Assembly (NCBI GenBank): GCA_029239605.1
Contig: JARBUO010000020.1
Span: 28,849 to 92,848 of the forward strand
DNA: 64,000 nucleotides
DNA from: Bacillota bacterium
Lineage (GTDB): Bacteria > Bacillota > Clostridia > Peptostreptococcales > Anaerovoracaceae
Direction: 5' to 3'
Shown piece after piece: positions 52,886 to 62,419 of this stretch. A model generated the notes under the pieces. That model was given only the letters and a program-made list of their open reading frames with translations, made no database searches and had not been told where the DNA came from. The translations under genes and the position numbers were made by a program. How positions within the stretch are numbered: position 1 is the first letter of the stretch; every line of letters begins with the position of its first letter.

Positions 52886-54115
52886 ATGAAAAACAGTTTT
52901 GATCCACAATGTATTACATATAGCCAGATGAATTTGATCTTCAACATCAGAATAGCCTGGAGGAGACTGGTAACCTGGACGAGAGCTTATCAGATCAGCC
53001 GTTATATGGGGATTGGAACGGAAGAGGAGTTGTTTTGCCGACTGTACCACGAGGTTCAGAATTTCAGTGATATGATTCAGATCATTTTCGGCCGTGAAAT
53101 CTCAAGAAGAAATGCAGGATTTCTTATTAACAATACCATTATCCTTCGGGACCTGATTTCAGCTCATCTGGCGGGAGACATGGAAGCAATTGACCGCAAC
53201 CTGGCCCGCTTCTACCAAAACATCAATGAAAATGCCGCTTTTCTGGCAGAAATCAATCCCTATTGGAATGAAAACGAATGGAGAGATATGCTCGAAACCT
53301 ATCTCCAATATACGATTGAAGAAGCCAATGCGTTTGCATCGGGTACTTATAAGGAAGATATTCAAATATTTGATCTTCGTACAGATCTTTCGAATATCAT
53401 GGGAGATATCTTTGCCAAAGGATTGTATGACTATATTACTTCAGGTCAGCAGAACACAGCGGCGCGCCCCGAAGGGATAGAATGCTTCACTTTGGAACAG
53501 GTCAATGGAATATACGATATCAGGATGTTTTGGTTTGAGCTGAACACATGGGTCCGCAACTATATGCTGAGCCGATATGCCGGTATCGGCAATACTGCCG
53601 AAGTCCTCAGCCGTCTTAGACGTGTACCTGAGGATTACGTAAGAAATTTGAGACTTTTTTTCGGAGATCAGCCAGCAATTGCTGCCTTAGATATACAATT
53701 AAACCAATACATCGATCTTCTTGATGAGCTCATAACGGCTCAGATGGAAGGCAATACTGAAGCCATCGGCCGCATTACGCAGCTTTTATATCAGAATGCA
53801 GCTGATAGAGCGGCCTCAGTCTCTCAGTTGTCTCCCTATTGGGATGAAAGCGAATGGGGGCCAAGGCTGGCAAATAGCATACGAGGTACCCTTGATGAAT
53901 CTACGACTTTTCTCACTGGTGAATATGCAAGGAATCTGGATATTTTCAGCACGCTGCTTGATCTGGCGGAAAGCACCAGCGATTATTTTGCCCAGGGGGT
54001 AATCAACTTTATCAGAGATCATCGAATTGTGCCTCCTGCGGTTCCAAATTCAGCAGAAGCTAATTTTGGTATGTTTATGGAGGCGAATCAGACACTCTTC
54101 AAGCTCCTTTATTAG
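52886..54115 (+). CDS. Unrecognised protein made of two copies of a ~190-residue helical domain
   Basis: Protein of 409 residues, soluble, rich in Asn, Gln and aromatic residues. Residues about 12-190 and 208-395 align along their whole length: IRIAWRRLVTWTRAYQISRY with IRMFWFELNTWVRNYMLSRY, GIGTEEELFCRL with GIGNTAEVLSRL, INPYWNENEW with LSPYWDESEW, and FAKGLYDYI with FAQGVINFI. Each copy looks all-helical. I do not recognise the family. The pattern of an acid/amide pair around helices could suit a ferritin-like or spore/cell-surface role, but there are no EExxH motifs. AAGGAG precedes the ATG. Its last 66 bp overlap the convergent phosphatase gene. Confidence 0.8.
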   Translation: MKNSFDPQCITYSQMNLIFNIRIAWRRLVTWTRAYQISRYMGIGTEEELFCRLYHEVQNFSDMIQIIFGREISRRNAGFLINNTIILRDLISAHLAGDMEAIDRNLARFYQNINENAAFLAEINPYWNENEWRDMLETYLQYTIEEANAFASGTYKEDIQIFDLRTDLSNIMGDIFAKGLYDYITSGQQNTAARPEGIECFTLEQVNGIYDIRMFWFELNTWVRNYMLSRYAGIGNTAEVLSRLRRVPEDYVRNLRLFFGDQPAIAALDIQLNQYIDLLDELITAQMEGNTEAIGRITQLLYQNAADRAASVSQLSPYWDESEWGPRLANSIRGTLDESTTFLTGEYARNLDIFSTLLDLAESTSDYFAQGVINFIRDHRIVPPAVPNSAEANFGMFMEANQTLFKLLY

Positions 54116-55219
54116 TGACAATTTTGCTTCAAAATCGATGTCTTTTCCTTCGTGAGCCGTATTTGCCGCCATACCAAAATAGATATTGATATCTGTTGCC
54201 CGTTCAAGCAGGAGAACAGCTAATTGGGCAGCTGCATCTGTCTTGCCGCAAAGCTCCAGCAAGACCATGGGATCCTCGAGGAATGCAGTGCAGTGTTCCA
54301 ATACGTTTTTTAGCGTCAGGATTCCTTCTGTCACATATTCTACGCCTTCCAGCTGCGACATGTAAGGGATCTTCCCATCACCGCTGTTCTGAAGTAATCT
54401 CAGCGGCTTATTGAGATACCTGCTGACCGCGTTTGCCGTGGTCCCGCCGCAGACAACTCTGATCCCATTTTTCGCAAAAAACAAATTCATGATGCGATCA
54501 TCTTCGTTCTGATTCTCCGGCGGTCCAACCATCATGTTGACAACCTGACGATTTCTGATTTTAACCACAAGTACGGAAGTATCATCATCGAAAGAATTCT
54601 CGTTCAGAGCTTCACATCCCTTTGCAATCCTTGCAGCAATCCTTGCAGCAGACATTTTATCGGTTTCCAGCCTCTCAAGAAATTCCGAAAGTTCGTGGAG
54701 CCCCCAGCCGTTTTCTGCAAGTTTTCCCATGCCAGAATTGGTTACTCCGTCCGTCATCAGGACAATGATATCATCGTCCTGCAGGGGCACTCTGCTCTCA
54801 TGAATCTCCTTTTCGCCAACAATGCGAACTTGCACGTCATAGGTAAGCCGCTTGCCTTTTCTCAGCAGTATAGCGCTGGGATTGTCATACTGCACCAGAT
54901 GCGCAACATTCCGGTCAATCTGAAGTACAGTAAAGGTGGAGTAAGCCAGTTTTCTTATCCTGCACATGGGAAGCGAAGCCGCGACAGTTCCCACACATTG
55001 GTCCAGAGGAATGTTGTGTGACAGCATTGTACCAAGAATCGTTGCCGTTAGTGTGGAAAGAATATTTGCCTTGACACCACTCCCAAGACCATCAGAAAGC
55101 ACGAACACCTTTTTCTCTTGGTTTTCAAACAGTCTGAAAAAATCACCGCAGATATTCTCTCCTGTTTTATTCAGGCAGACGCAGCCTGTCTCTATATACT
55201 GTGACTGAAATCCAAACAT
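54050..55219 (-). CDS. SpoIIE/PP2C-type protein phosphatase in the hydrogenase cluster
   Basis: Cytosolic protein of 389 residues. The N-terminal 220 residues are a SpoIIE-type PP2C domain: CGDFFRLF and LSDGLGSGVKAN supply metal-binding Asp residues, and LMTDGVTNSG and DDDTSVLVVKI the rest. The C-terminal 165 residues, beginning NLFFAKNGIRVVCGGTTANA, form a separate domain found in such clostridial proteins. Last gene of the hydrogenase cluster, 100 bp after the PAS-hydrogenase. I infer that it reads the redox or H2 signal of that protein and dephosphorylates an unknown Ser/Thr target. It is not SpoIIE itself, which has membrane helices. Confidence 0.85.
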   Translation of the reverse strand: MFGFQSQYIETGCVCLNKTGENICGDFFRLFENQEKKVFVLSDGLGSGVKANILSTLTATILGTMLSHNIPLDQCVGTVAASLPMCRIRKLAYSTFTVLQIDRNVAHLVQYDNPSAILLRKGKRLTYDVQVRIVGEKEIHESRVPLQDDDIIVLMTDGVTNSGMGKLAENGWGLHELSEFLERLETDKMSAARIAARIAKGCEALNENSFDDDTSVLVVKIRNRQVVNMMVGPPENQNEDDRIMNLFFAKNGIRVVCGGTTANAVSRYLNKPLRLLQNSGDGKIPYMSQLEGVEYVTEGILTLKNVLEHCTAFLEDPMVLLELCGKTDAAAQLAVLLLERATDINIYFGMAANTAHEGKDIDFEAKLSLIKELEECLIRLHKHTKISFC

Positions 55220-55319
55220 ACTTCTCCTTCCGTTCTAACCTGAGATTCAATGTACTTTCAAACAGATTTCCGTACGATTTCCGTGAAACAAAAAACCTTC
55301 TTCATTGCAGTTGTCCGGG

Positions 55320-57005
55320 TTACTCTTCGTCATCCATGAGAATGGTTCCTTTCAGATCATGAATTGCGATCTGAGTCTCCGCAGCCGTTTCTCCCAGAAT
55401 CGAAGCAATTTCGTGGACAATGCGCAGTTGCTTGTCAACAATGTCATCTGCCATGGCAGCAGCCTGTATTTTCTTTTTCATGATGGCATTCTTTCTCTGA
55501 CGCTCTGCTGTAATATCTTTCATAATACAAACCACCATACTGCCCGCTTTATCGAACAGAAAAATTTGATTGAGATAGGCATTATACTCGGCCAGATATG
55601 TATTTTTCTCATAATGACCGATATCACTTGTAAGGAGATATACAAAATCAAATTCATCCAGAATTCGGGATACCGGCTGCCCGATGATGTCCTCCTGTAC
55701 CAATCTGAAAATATTACATGCAGCATTATTGATGTGCTGAACATTAAGGTCCATATCCACCGCCAGAATTGCATTGGGGGTAATCTTCATAATCTGATTG
55801 GAAAACGACTCAGCACGTTCTTTCATGAAAGGCAGACACATTGTAATCTCTGCTTTTCCGAAGATAACCGCGATTGCTTTATCACGGCAGGATGCATAAC
55901 CGCACATACTGCAGTTTAATTCATCCGCTTTGTTCCGCTTTCCCATCTTTTGAAGGATGGCCGTGATCTGCGCTTCCGTCGGCACAGCTCTTACTCCTTT
56001 TTCCGAGGCGGAAAAAACAGGTCTCGTAGAATCAATACCGCTGAGATTGTAATCCTCATCATAATCCGAAGGGTGAACATGCCGATCCATTCTCATCCTG
56101 GCGCTGAGCAGAGAATAACCCTTATCCCGAAAGGATGGTCCTCCGATGCAGCTCCCCTCACAAAGACTCATTTCAATAAAACAGTCTGACAGCGCTCCGC
56201 TTTCAACATCCCGGATTGCCTCAACACAAGCCTGATATCCGCTTACCGACAAATAGCTGTGGTTTTCGGCCTGTCTCATAGAGGACAAAATTCCGCCGCC
56301 TACCGGAAAACTGCGGGATCGGTACTGATCCTCGCATCCATGAGATCCTTGACTGAACGAGATTCCGGCTTCTTCAAGCAGCACCGCAAGTTCTTCAAAG
56401 TTGATCGTATAGTCAACCATGGATTTCTGGTGATACCGCTCCGCTTTTTTAGAGATACAGGGAGAAATGAATACAATAACCGCCTCCGGATGCCGCTCTT
56501 TTAACAGTTTGGAATGGATCTGCATCGGTGTAAGCACCGGAGCAAGATTGGAGAGAATGCCTGGATAGTATTTACGAATCAACAAATTTACAGAGGAACA
56601 ACAGGAAGATATCATTACTTTTTCCGGCTGCTCAGCGATCAGCCGTTCATACTCTGATTTTACGAGATATGCTCCTTCCGCTGTCTCATAAGCCTCTGAA
56701 AAGTTCAGCTGCAGCAAGGCCTCTCTTAATACTTGGAAGGATACGGAGTAATAAGCAAAAAAGGACGGAGCAACACTCGCAATGACCTGTCTGCCGCTGC
56801 GAATTGCTGCCTTCACCTCCTCCGTTTCACTGATTGCGCCTTTTGTCTTCTGCGGACATACGATGGTACAGATGCCGCAGAGGATACACTCCTCTGTCAG
56901 GATCTGTGCATAATGGTTCTTAACTTCAATTGCCTTTACAGGGCAATACCTGACGCATTTGTAACAATTTTTACAATTTACCTTTTCAAATTGAAGAATG
57001 TTCAT
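55320..57005 (-). CDS. Sensory [FeFe] hydrogenase (group C-like) with PAS domain
   Basis: Cytosolic protein of 561 residues. Order: two [4Fe-4S] motifs (CKNCYKCVRYCP, CILCGICTIVCP), H-cluster domain (about 70-320) with its three Cys motifs SSCCSS, SPCISKK and LCEGSCIGG, another Fe-S motif (CSMCGYASC, about 370, with a later Cys), then a PAS domain (about 405-500, AILAVDMDLNVQHINNAACN) and a helical tail. The L1 motif SSCC with Ser in place of Pro-Ala and the PAS output module are marks of group C hydrogenases, thought to sense H2. Downstream phosphatase fits a signalling role. RBS GGGGGT. Confidence 0.9.
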   Translation of the reverse strand: MNILQFEKVNCKNCYKCVRYCPVKAIEVKNHYAQILTEECILCGICTIVCPQKTKGAISETEEVKAAIRSGRQVIASVAPSFFAYYSVSFQVLREALLQLNFSEAYETAEGAYLVKSEYERLIAEQPEKVMISSCCSSVNLLIRKYYPGILSNLAPVLTPMQIHSKLLKERHPEAVIVFISPCISKKAERYHQKSMVDYTINFEELAVLLEEAGISFSQGSHGCEDQYRSRSFPVGGGILSSMRQAENHSYLSVSGYQACVEAIRDVESGALSDCFIEMSLCEGSCIGGPSFRDKGYSLLSARMRMDRHVHPSDYDEDYNLSGIDSTRPVFSASEKGVRAVPTEAQITAILQKMGKRNKADELNCSMCGYASCRDKAIAVIFGKAEITMCLPFMKERAESFSNQIMKITPNAILAVDMDLNVQHINNAACNIFRLVQEDIIGQPVSRILDEFDFVYLLTSDIGHYEKNTYLAEYNAYLNQIFLFDKAGSMVVCIMKDITAERQRKNAIMKKKIQAAAMADDIVDKQLRIVHEIASILGETAAETQIAIHDLKGTILMDDEE

Positions 57006-57019
57006 CTTTGACCCCCGTT

Positions 57020-57265
57020 TTACAAGCAGGCATTCAATACCCTCGCTTTAAACAGATCTGTGACATTGTCCATACCAACACCCGTTATGAGCTCATCATC
57101 TATTTTTATAGTCACCCCATCCCCGCACCCTCCCAGGCAAAATGCAGGCAGAAGCCGTACCTTCTCTTCCAGACTGTTTTCGCCGATCAGATGCTTCATT
57201 TCCTTCATTACGAAGTAAGAAGTATTTTGGTGACATGAGCTGCCGATACAAACATATATATTCAT
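57020..57265 (-). CDS. [2Fe-2S] thioredoxin-like ferredoxin (NuoE-like)
   Basis: Protein of 81 residues. Four Cys in the pattern CIGSSCHQ and, about 35 residues later, CLGGCGDG, as in the C-terminal domain of NuoE/HydA-type 24-kDa subunits and free-standing [2Fe-2S] thioredoxin-like ferredoxins. It probably carries electrons between the two hydrogenase paralogues. Start at 57265 (MNIYVCIGSS); a longer frame from 57337 covers the upstream gap and has no RBS. It sits 14 bp from the next gene. Confidence 0.85.
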   Translation of the reverse strand: MNIYVCIGSSCHQNTSYFVMKEMKHLIGENSLEEKVRLLPAFCLGGCGDGVTIKIDDELITGVGMDNVTDLFKARVLNACL

Positions 57266-57342
57266 TCGTGATAACCATTGCCTTTCTATAGTTCGTTTTA
57301 TTCGTACTCTGCTCGCTGTTTCAGAACGCTTCTGCAAAGGTT

Positions 57343-58797
57343 TTATAGTGCATTTTCATCAAAGATAGATATGGCGTCTGCAATGGTCTTTTCAATGGCC
57401 AGATGGCCGTATTCACTGACCAGTCTTTTATCCTTTGAGCTGTGAGAGAGGCAGGCAGGACCTCCAATACAGCCTCCTTCGCAGATCATGCCTTCGATAA
57501 AGTTTTCAGAAAGCAGTCCCTTATTTGCTTTCAGCAGCGCCGATTTGCATTCAGTAATACCATTGCAGGAAATCGGTTTATAATCAAATTGCTCCTGCGT
57601 GATACCGTGTTCTTTCAACGCATGTTCAACGGCCGCCGCAAGACCGCCGGAATGAGCAAAGATACGCCCAAAGTAAGAGGCATTGTCAAGAGGCGTCTCT
57701 CGAAGGGTTTCCACATCAAGATTCATAGCACTGAACAGCGCCTGCATTTCTTCAAAGGTCAAAACGCAGTCCACATAGTCTCTCACAGACTCATACTGCC
57801 GCTCCGCTTTCTTTGCAATGCAAGGTCCAATAAAAATGACCTTTCCTGTTGGATCCATCTGTTTGATCACTTTGGCAATCTGCGCCATGGGAGACAGATT
57901 ATGCGAAATATGCTCGTTCAATGTAGGATAGTTCTTCTGTATATAGCTTACAAATGCAGGACAGCAGGAAGAAGTCAGGAACCCCTTTTCCGCAAGTTCC
58001 TCCGCTTCCATGGATGCAACCATATCTGCACCGAGGGCGGCTTCTATGACAGAATGAAATCCGATCTGCTTTATTGCTGTAACAACTTTTCCCGTTGTAA
58101 TTTCCGGAACATTAGCATACTGGCTGACAAGCGACGGTGCTACAACAGCATAAATTTTATAGATTTGATTCGCATCAGATTCACGAATCATACGAATTGC
58201 ATGGGTAATATAGGATTTATCCATAATTGCGCCAAAGGGGCAATGATAGACACAGGCACCGCATGAAATGCACTTATCATCTTTAATTACTGCTTTTTTA
58301 GTGTCTTTATCGATGGAAAGAGCGTTTACCTTGCAGGCATTGACGCAGGGGCGTGTTTGTTTGACAATTGCGCCATAGGAACAGTGAGAAATACAACGGC
58401 CGCATTCAATACATTTGCTTTTTACGATTTCTGCTCTCCGATTCACAAAGGTAATCGCATCCTTTGGGCAGGAATTGGCACACTTATGTGCAATACAGCC
58501 ACGGCAGGACTGCGTAATCTGAATTCCTTCAACGGGACATTCATCACATGCGATCTTTAACACCTCAACCATATTTGGTTTTTTAGCATCTCCGCCAAGG
58601 GCCAGTTTCACCCTCTCACCTACGATAGCCCGTTCCTTATAAATACAGCAGCGCATCCTCTCCGCGCCCTCCGGAACGATAACAGATGCCATATCAAGGA
58701 TATTCTCTGCGGTCAGTTGATTTTCAAAAGCAAGTTTCGCAATCTCACTGAGTACTTTATGCTTCAATTGCTGAACATCATTATCAAAAAAATCCAT
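57343..58797 (-). CDS. [FeFe] hydrogenase (group B-like)
   Basis: Cytosolic protein of about 484 residues. An N-terminal segment with the family's ECPVEGIQITQSCRGC and several [4Fe-4S] motifs (CIECGRCISHCSYG, CISCGACVYHCPFG) leads to the H-cluster domain with L1 TSSCCPAF, L2 GPCIAKK and L3 ICEGGCIGGP, all cysteines present. This layout matches group B hydrogenases, a class of uncertain physiological direction found in anaerobic Firmicutes. The ATG at 58797 is preceded by AGGGGGTG; a GTG three codons earlier is less likely. First gene of the four-gene cluster. Confidence 0.9.
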   Translation of the reverse strand: MDFFDNDVQQLKHKVLSEIAKLAFENQLTAENILDMASVIVPEGAERMRCCIYKERAIVGERVKLALGGDAKKPNMVEVLKIACDECPVEGIQITQSCRGCIAHKCANSCPKDAITFVNRRAEIVKSKCIECGRCISHCSYGAIVKQTRPCVNACKVNALSIDKDTKKAVIKDDKCISCGACVYHCPFGAIMDKSYITHAIRMIRESDANQIYKIYAVVAPSLVSQYANVPEITTGKVVTAIKQIGFHSVIEAALGADMVASMEAEELAEKGFLTSSCCPAFVSYIQKNYPTLNEHISHNLSPMAQIAKVIKQMDPTGKVIFIGPCIAKKAERQYESVRDYVDCVLTFEEMQALFSAMNLDVETLRETPLDNASYFGRIFAHSGGLAAAVEHALKEHGITQEQFDYKPISCNGITECKSALLKANKGLLSENFIEGMICEGGCIGGPACLSHSSKDKRLVSEYGHLAIEKTIADAISIFDENAL

Positions 58798-58861
58798 AAT
58801 GCGCACCCCCTTTCATATTCTATTCTACCGATATTCTTTGCTTAATAGAAAGCTAAAAAAA

Positions 58862-58885
58862 GCATACTGCAATCATACAGTATGC
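58862..58885 (-). terminator. Terminator behind the LysR gene
   Basis: Stem GCATACTG / CAGTATGC with an 8-nt loop and TTTTTTT on the minus strand, separating LysR from the hydrogenase cluster. Confidence 0.85.
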
Positions 58886-58919
58886 CTTCCAGGAATAGCA
58901 CGTTAATTTTTTCACGGTC

Positions 58920-59843
58920 TTATTCTGAGATCAGATCCCTTATCCGATAGAGATGGCTCAAAAACTTTCGGTCCGTTTCCGTCATCTGATAGGCCTTGGG
59001 ACGTATGATTACATCCCGGTAAAGGTTGTCCTTAACAGGCACATGTTTCTGCACCAAATGATATCGTTTCAGCATCTCCTCCGGAATAGGTGATACCCAC
59101 ATATACGTATTCCAGACATTGGACAGGAGATCAAACTGACTTCCCCGGTCATAAAGGTCAATACTCTTCCCGTTGCTCATATTGTGAACGGGTTTGCGAA
59201 TCTCTGCGGAGGATAGTAAAGGAATGGTATAGTCTCCATGGATCAGTTCGATGAGGTCGGCAAAGTCCTCCAGCAGAAGTGGATCTTTCTCCGCCAGCGG
59301 CCCATTGACGGACATCAGCGCCAGATAGTCAAACTCCAGCAGAGTATCTCCGTTCAAATCCAGATCTGCCAGAAGCTTATTGTAATATCTCTCATATTCT
59401 ACCGCATAGCGAATGATACCCAGGCTGTGCCTCCGGGATGAGATATTCTGGATCGTCTTCATGGAGTTTGTTTCATAAAAGTTTATTTGAAGCTTTTTTG
59501 AATCCGCAATTTCGCTCATAAACCGGGAAAAAGCTGTGGAAATATAGCTTGCCCGGGGAACAGAAATACCAAAGTAGTGGATCATTTCCTCGGCCTTGTA
59601 TCTGGCTTCCACCATTTCAAACTTCTCCAGAATCTCCTTGGTGGAGAGCAGAAAATCATTTCCCTCTTTCGTGAGAGAAACGCCCTTGGAGGAACGCCTG
59701 AAGATGGTAATTCCAAGTTCTTTTTCCAGGCTGATGACCGCTTTGCTCAAATTGGGCTGATTCATAAAGAGATTTGCAGCCGCCTGGGTCATTGATCCGG
59801 TTTTTGCAATCTCTGCCACATATTTCAGATCTGATATATTCAT
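58920..59843 (-). CDS. LysR-family transcriptional regulator
   Basis: Protein of 307 residues with an N-terminal HTH (TGSMTQAAANLFMNQPNLSK) and an effector-binding domain that is less typical (YFGISVPRASYISTAFSRFM). It lies directly upstream of the hydrogenase cluster in the same direction, separated by a terminator. It may regulate that cluster, but nothing in the sequence proves it. Confidence 0.87.
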   Translation of the reverse strand: MNISDLKYVAEIAKTGSMTQAAANLFMNQPNLSKAVISLEKELGITIFRRSSKGVSLTKEGNDFLLSTKEILEKFEMVEARYKAEEMIHYFGISVPRASYISTAFSRFMSEIADSKKLQINFYETNSMKTIQNISSRRHSLGIIRYAVEYERYYNKLLADLDLNGDTLLEFDYLALMSVNGPLAEKDPLLLEDFADLIELIHGDYTIPLLSSAEIRKPVHNMSNGKSIDLYDRGSQFDLLSNVWNTYMWVSPIPEEMLKRYHLVQKHVPVKDNLYRDVIIRPKAYQMTETDRKFLSHLYRIRDLISE

Positions 59844-59908
59844 TCTGTTTTCCTTTTGGATTTCTTTGCAGTATACAGCGTATTTTTACGACTCCAGTAA
59901 ACTACTGA

Positions 59909-60982
59909 TTAACGGAACAGCTTAATCACTCCTGTGCTGTTTAAGTGACGCAGCAGGGACAGGGTGATGGGAAAGCCAAAAAGACCGATGACACCGAAAA
60001 GCTGAACGCCAACGAACATACTGATCAGCGTTACCACCGGATGAAGTCCGATTTGGCTCCCAACAATCTTCGGCTCCAGTATATTCCTGATAACGGTAAT
60101 GGCCAGATACACCGCCAAAAGACCAATGGCCATGGAATAATCGCCTTGCAGGGCAGTAATAATGGTCCAGGGTACCATAATGCCTCCGGTTCCCAAAACC
60201 GGTAATATATCAAAGACGGAAATTATCAAAGCGATTAAAATAGAATTCTCTACCCCAATAATGGTGAGTCCTATGGAGAGTTCTATAAACGTGATACTCA
60301 TAATCAGCGCATATGACCGAATACAGACAAACAGCGTTCCGACAATGTATTCCTTAATCTGAATCACCAGTTCCTTACCCTTGCCGGAAAACTGCCGTAG
60401 AATAAAGCCTACGAGCAAATCGTAATCTCCTGCAATAAAGAAGGAGGAAATCACCATCAGCAGCATTTTAATGAAAAAGATCGGCAGAGATGATGCGATG
60501 CCGGAAATGCCGCTTACTGCCATCACTGAAAGATTGGAAATCAAATTCCCCAAGGATTGAATAAAGTTATTGAAGTATTCGTTCAGGATCGAAATCAGCG
60601 CCGGATCCATTTGATAAACCTCTTTCTCGATCTGCTTATACATGGAGATGAGGAAGGGTTCCATTTGAGATGAGTAGATCGATGGCAAGCTTAATACCAA
60701 ATCCGAAAAGGTTGAAAACAGCTTGATTCCAATCAAAGCAATAAAAGTGCCAATCGTACAGTAAAACAGGAGTACAAAAAAGAAAGCAACAGGTTTATAT
60801 GGAATCCTTAATAGGTCAGAGAAGAATTTTGCAGGTCTCCTCAGAACATAGGCAATAACAAAGGCTGCTATAAATGGTGCGATCAGCCCAAGACCATACT
60901 GAAGCAGCAGATAAACCGCTCCGATAATAAAACCGTAATACATAAAACCAACTACAAATCTAAATCTCTTTCTGTGGTCCAT
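59909..60982 (-). CDS. AI-2E/YtvI-family membrane protein
   Basis: Integral membrane protein of 357 residues with about eight helices. Typical features are IAPFIAAFVIAYVLRRPAKF near residue 35 and the C-terminal VLGTGGIMVPWTIITALQGD, IRNILEPKIVGSQIGLHPVV and LFGVIGLFGFPI. The closest named type seems to be YtvI, a sporulation-associated member. Transport substrate unknown. Confidence 0.8.
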   Translation of the reverse strand: MDHRKRFRFVVGFMYYGFIIGAVYLLLQYGLGLIAPFIAAFVIAYVLRRPAKFFSDLLRIPYKPVAFFFVLLFYCTIGTFIALIGIKLFSTFSDLVLSLPSIYSSQMEPFLISMYKQIEKEVYQMDPALISILNEYFNNFIQSLGNLISNLSVMAVSGISGIASSLPIFFIKMLLMVISSFFIAGDYDLLVGFILRQFSGKGKELVIQIKEYIVGTLFVCIRSYALIMSITFIELSIGLTIIGVENSILIALIISVFDILPVLGTGGIMVPWTIITALQGDYSMAIGLLAVYLAITVIRNILEPKIVGSQIGLHPVVTLISMFVGVQLFGVIGLFGFPITLSLLRHLNSTGVIKLFR

Positions 60983-61009
60983 TCTCGCTTCCTCCGTAGT
61001 GCCATCAAA

Positions 61010-61030
61010 AAAAGTGGCTTAGCCACTTTT
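61010..61030 (-). terminator. Terminator behind the Cys-rich protein gene
   Basis: Palindrome AAAAGTGGCT / AGCCACTTTT followed by more T on the minus strand, between the Cys-rich gene and the YtvI-like gene. Confidence 0.75.
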
Positions 61031-61156
61031 GTCAGGGAATCCCTGTTGTCAATCGAGCCTCTTCGCCTTCATTATATTAGATAAAAAAGAGGAAAGTCAA
61101 CCGTTTTTCCCCATTCCTTTCCGACAGTTCTTACCTGCTATCTTCTTTTCTTTTAA

Positions 61157-61474
61157 TCATTCCTGTGGATTACCCTCTTCAGCCGGAATGTAGTCCGTCA
61201 AAGAGCCTTCCGTCATTCTGGAAAGCCCATAAAGCTTTTCATTGATCATGTCCCAGAAACAGAACGGAAGATGATCTCTGTGACCTCTATGCAGCACAAC
61301 GCATTCGTAACAATTGCCGTGATGGGGACATGGCTCCTTGCAGGAACAGTGATCAACTCCGCTCTCCTTAACCTGCCTGAGAAACTCCATCTTCATTTCA
61401 AAAGCTTCCTTCGTAAACCCCTGGGCAGATAGTTCCTGCTGTTTCCTTGCCATTTCATTATTGTCAATTTTCAT
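61157..61474 (-). CDS. Small Cys/His-rich protein (DUF6485-like)
   Basis: Protein of 105 residues. The central stretch has Cys in the order CSCKEPCPHHGNCYECVV followed by a HRGHRDHLPFCF block, likely a metal-binding motif, and resembles small clostridial proteins annotated as DUF6485. The N-terminus is a charged helix. AGGAGGTTAACC precedes the ATG at 61474; a longer frame from 61615 has no RBS. Function unknown. Confidence 0.7.
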   Translation of the reverse strand: MKIDNNEMARKQQELSAQGFTKEAFEMKMEFLRQVKESGVDHCSCKEPCPHHGNCYECVVLHRGHRDHLPFCFWDMINEKLYGLSRMTEGSLTDYIPAEEGNPQE

Positions 61475-61745
61475 AAAGGTTAACCTCCTGTCGCATAACT
61501 TGTTGCATATTTCGCTTCCTATTTTTAGCCATTGGAACGAATCATCCTGCTGATCCAAAAAGGGGCGAAAAACATTCTTTTTCGTAAGCATACCATGATC
61601 CCGTAAAAAGGGCAAGGGAGCAAACCGCTTCTCTCGTTTCGCTTGTTCTTTTTTTCCAGGTTCTGCATAGTCATTAGTATAAAGCCAACAGACTTTCCAA
61701 GCATATAAGGAGTGCTTTCTATAATAATTTCAAGAGGAGTTTCTA

Positions 61746-62396
61746 ATGAATAGTTATGAATGGGGTGTTGATTCTGCCGGAAGTGTAACCGAAGATATTT
61801 TTCAATGTGTCATACGCAATTTAGGGTATCCCAGATTCTGGGGCAGGTACCTTGCAAGAATTCCCGGTATATCAGAAGGACTTACTTCACAGGAGGTTTT
61901 TTTTATCCATAGTAAAGGAATAAAGATCCTCCCAATCTATAACGCCTTTCAAGAGGCAAAGGGTTATCTGCAAGGAATCCATATAGCGGAAGATGCCGTT
62001 TCGTATGCCCAGACATTGGGCATACCCATAGGAACACCTTTGTTTGCAAATTTAGAGCGGCACTTTGACATTGATAAAGAATGGATTATTGGTTGGACCG
62101 AGGCAATTATCAGAAGCGGATATGAGAGCGGCATCTACAATGACCCAACCAAAGGTAATTTTAATCGGGCTTTTTGTAATGCGGTAAACGAAAATGAAAA
62201 GGTAAAACAGCTCACAATCCTATGGAGCGCAGAGCCGGACCTGGCACCCAGCGGACTCTGGGATGCGCCAAGCTTCCTGCCTGCGGCCCCCAATTGCGGT
62301 GGAAATGTACTGATCTGGCAATACAGCCGGGATACCTCCCTCTGTCCTGTAGATACGAATTTGGCGGAAGATTGGCTTGTTGATGTGTTGTGGTGA
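61746..62396 (+). CDS. DUF1906 domain protein (glycoside-hydrolase-like)
   Basis: Protein of 216 residues without a signal peptide. It starts WGVDSAGSVTEDIFQCV and continues PRFWGRYLARIPG, IKILPIYNAF, GTPLFANLERHFD and NVLIWQYSRD, the TIM-barrel pattern of DUF1906 (Rv2525c-like, related to GH25 lysozymes). The usual acidic residues of the active pocket (DSAG, NLE) are present. May act on peptidoglycan, possibly in the spore or mother cell because it lacks an export signal. RBS AGAGGAG. Confidence 0.8.
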   Translation: MNSYEWGVDSAGSVTEDIFQCVIRNLGYPRFWGRYLARIPGISEGLTSQEVFFIHSKGIKILPIYNAFQEAKGYLQGIHIAEDAVSYAQTLGIPIGTPLFANLERHFDIDKEWIIGWTEAIIRSGYESGIYNDPTKGNFNRAFCNAVNENEKVKQLTILWSAEPDLAPSGLWDAPSFLPAAPNCGGNVLIWQYSRDTSLCPVDTNLAEDWLVDVLW

Positions 62397-62419
62397 TTGA
62401 AACAGCGGACAATTTTAAA

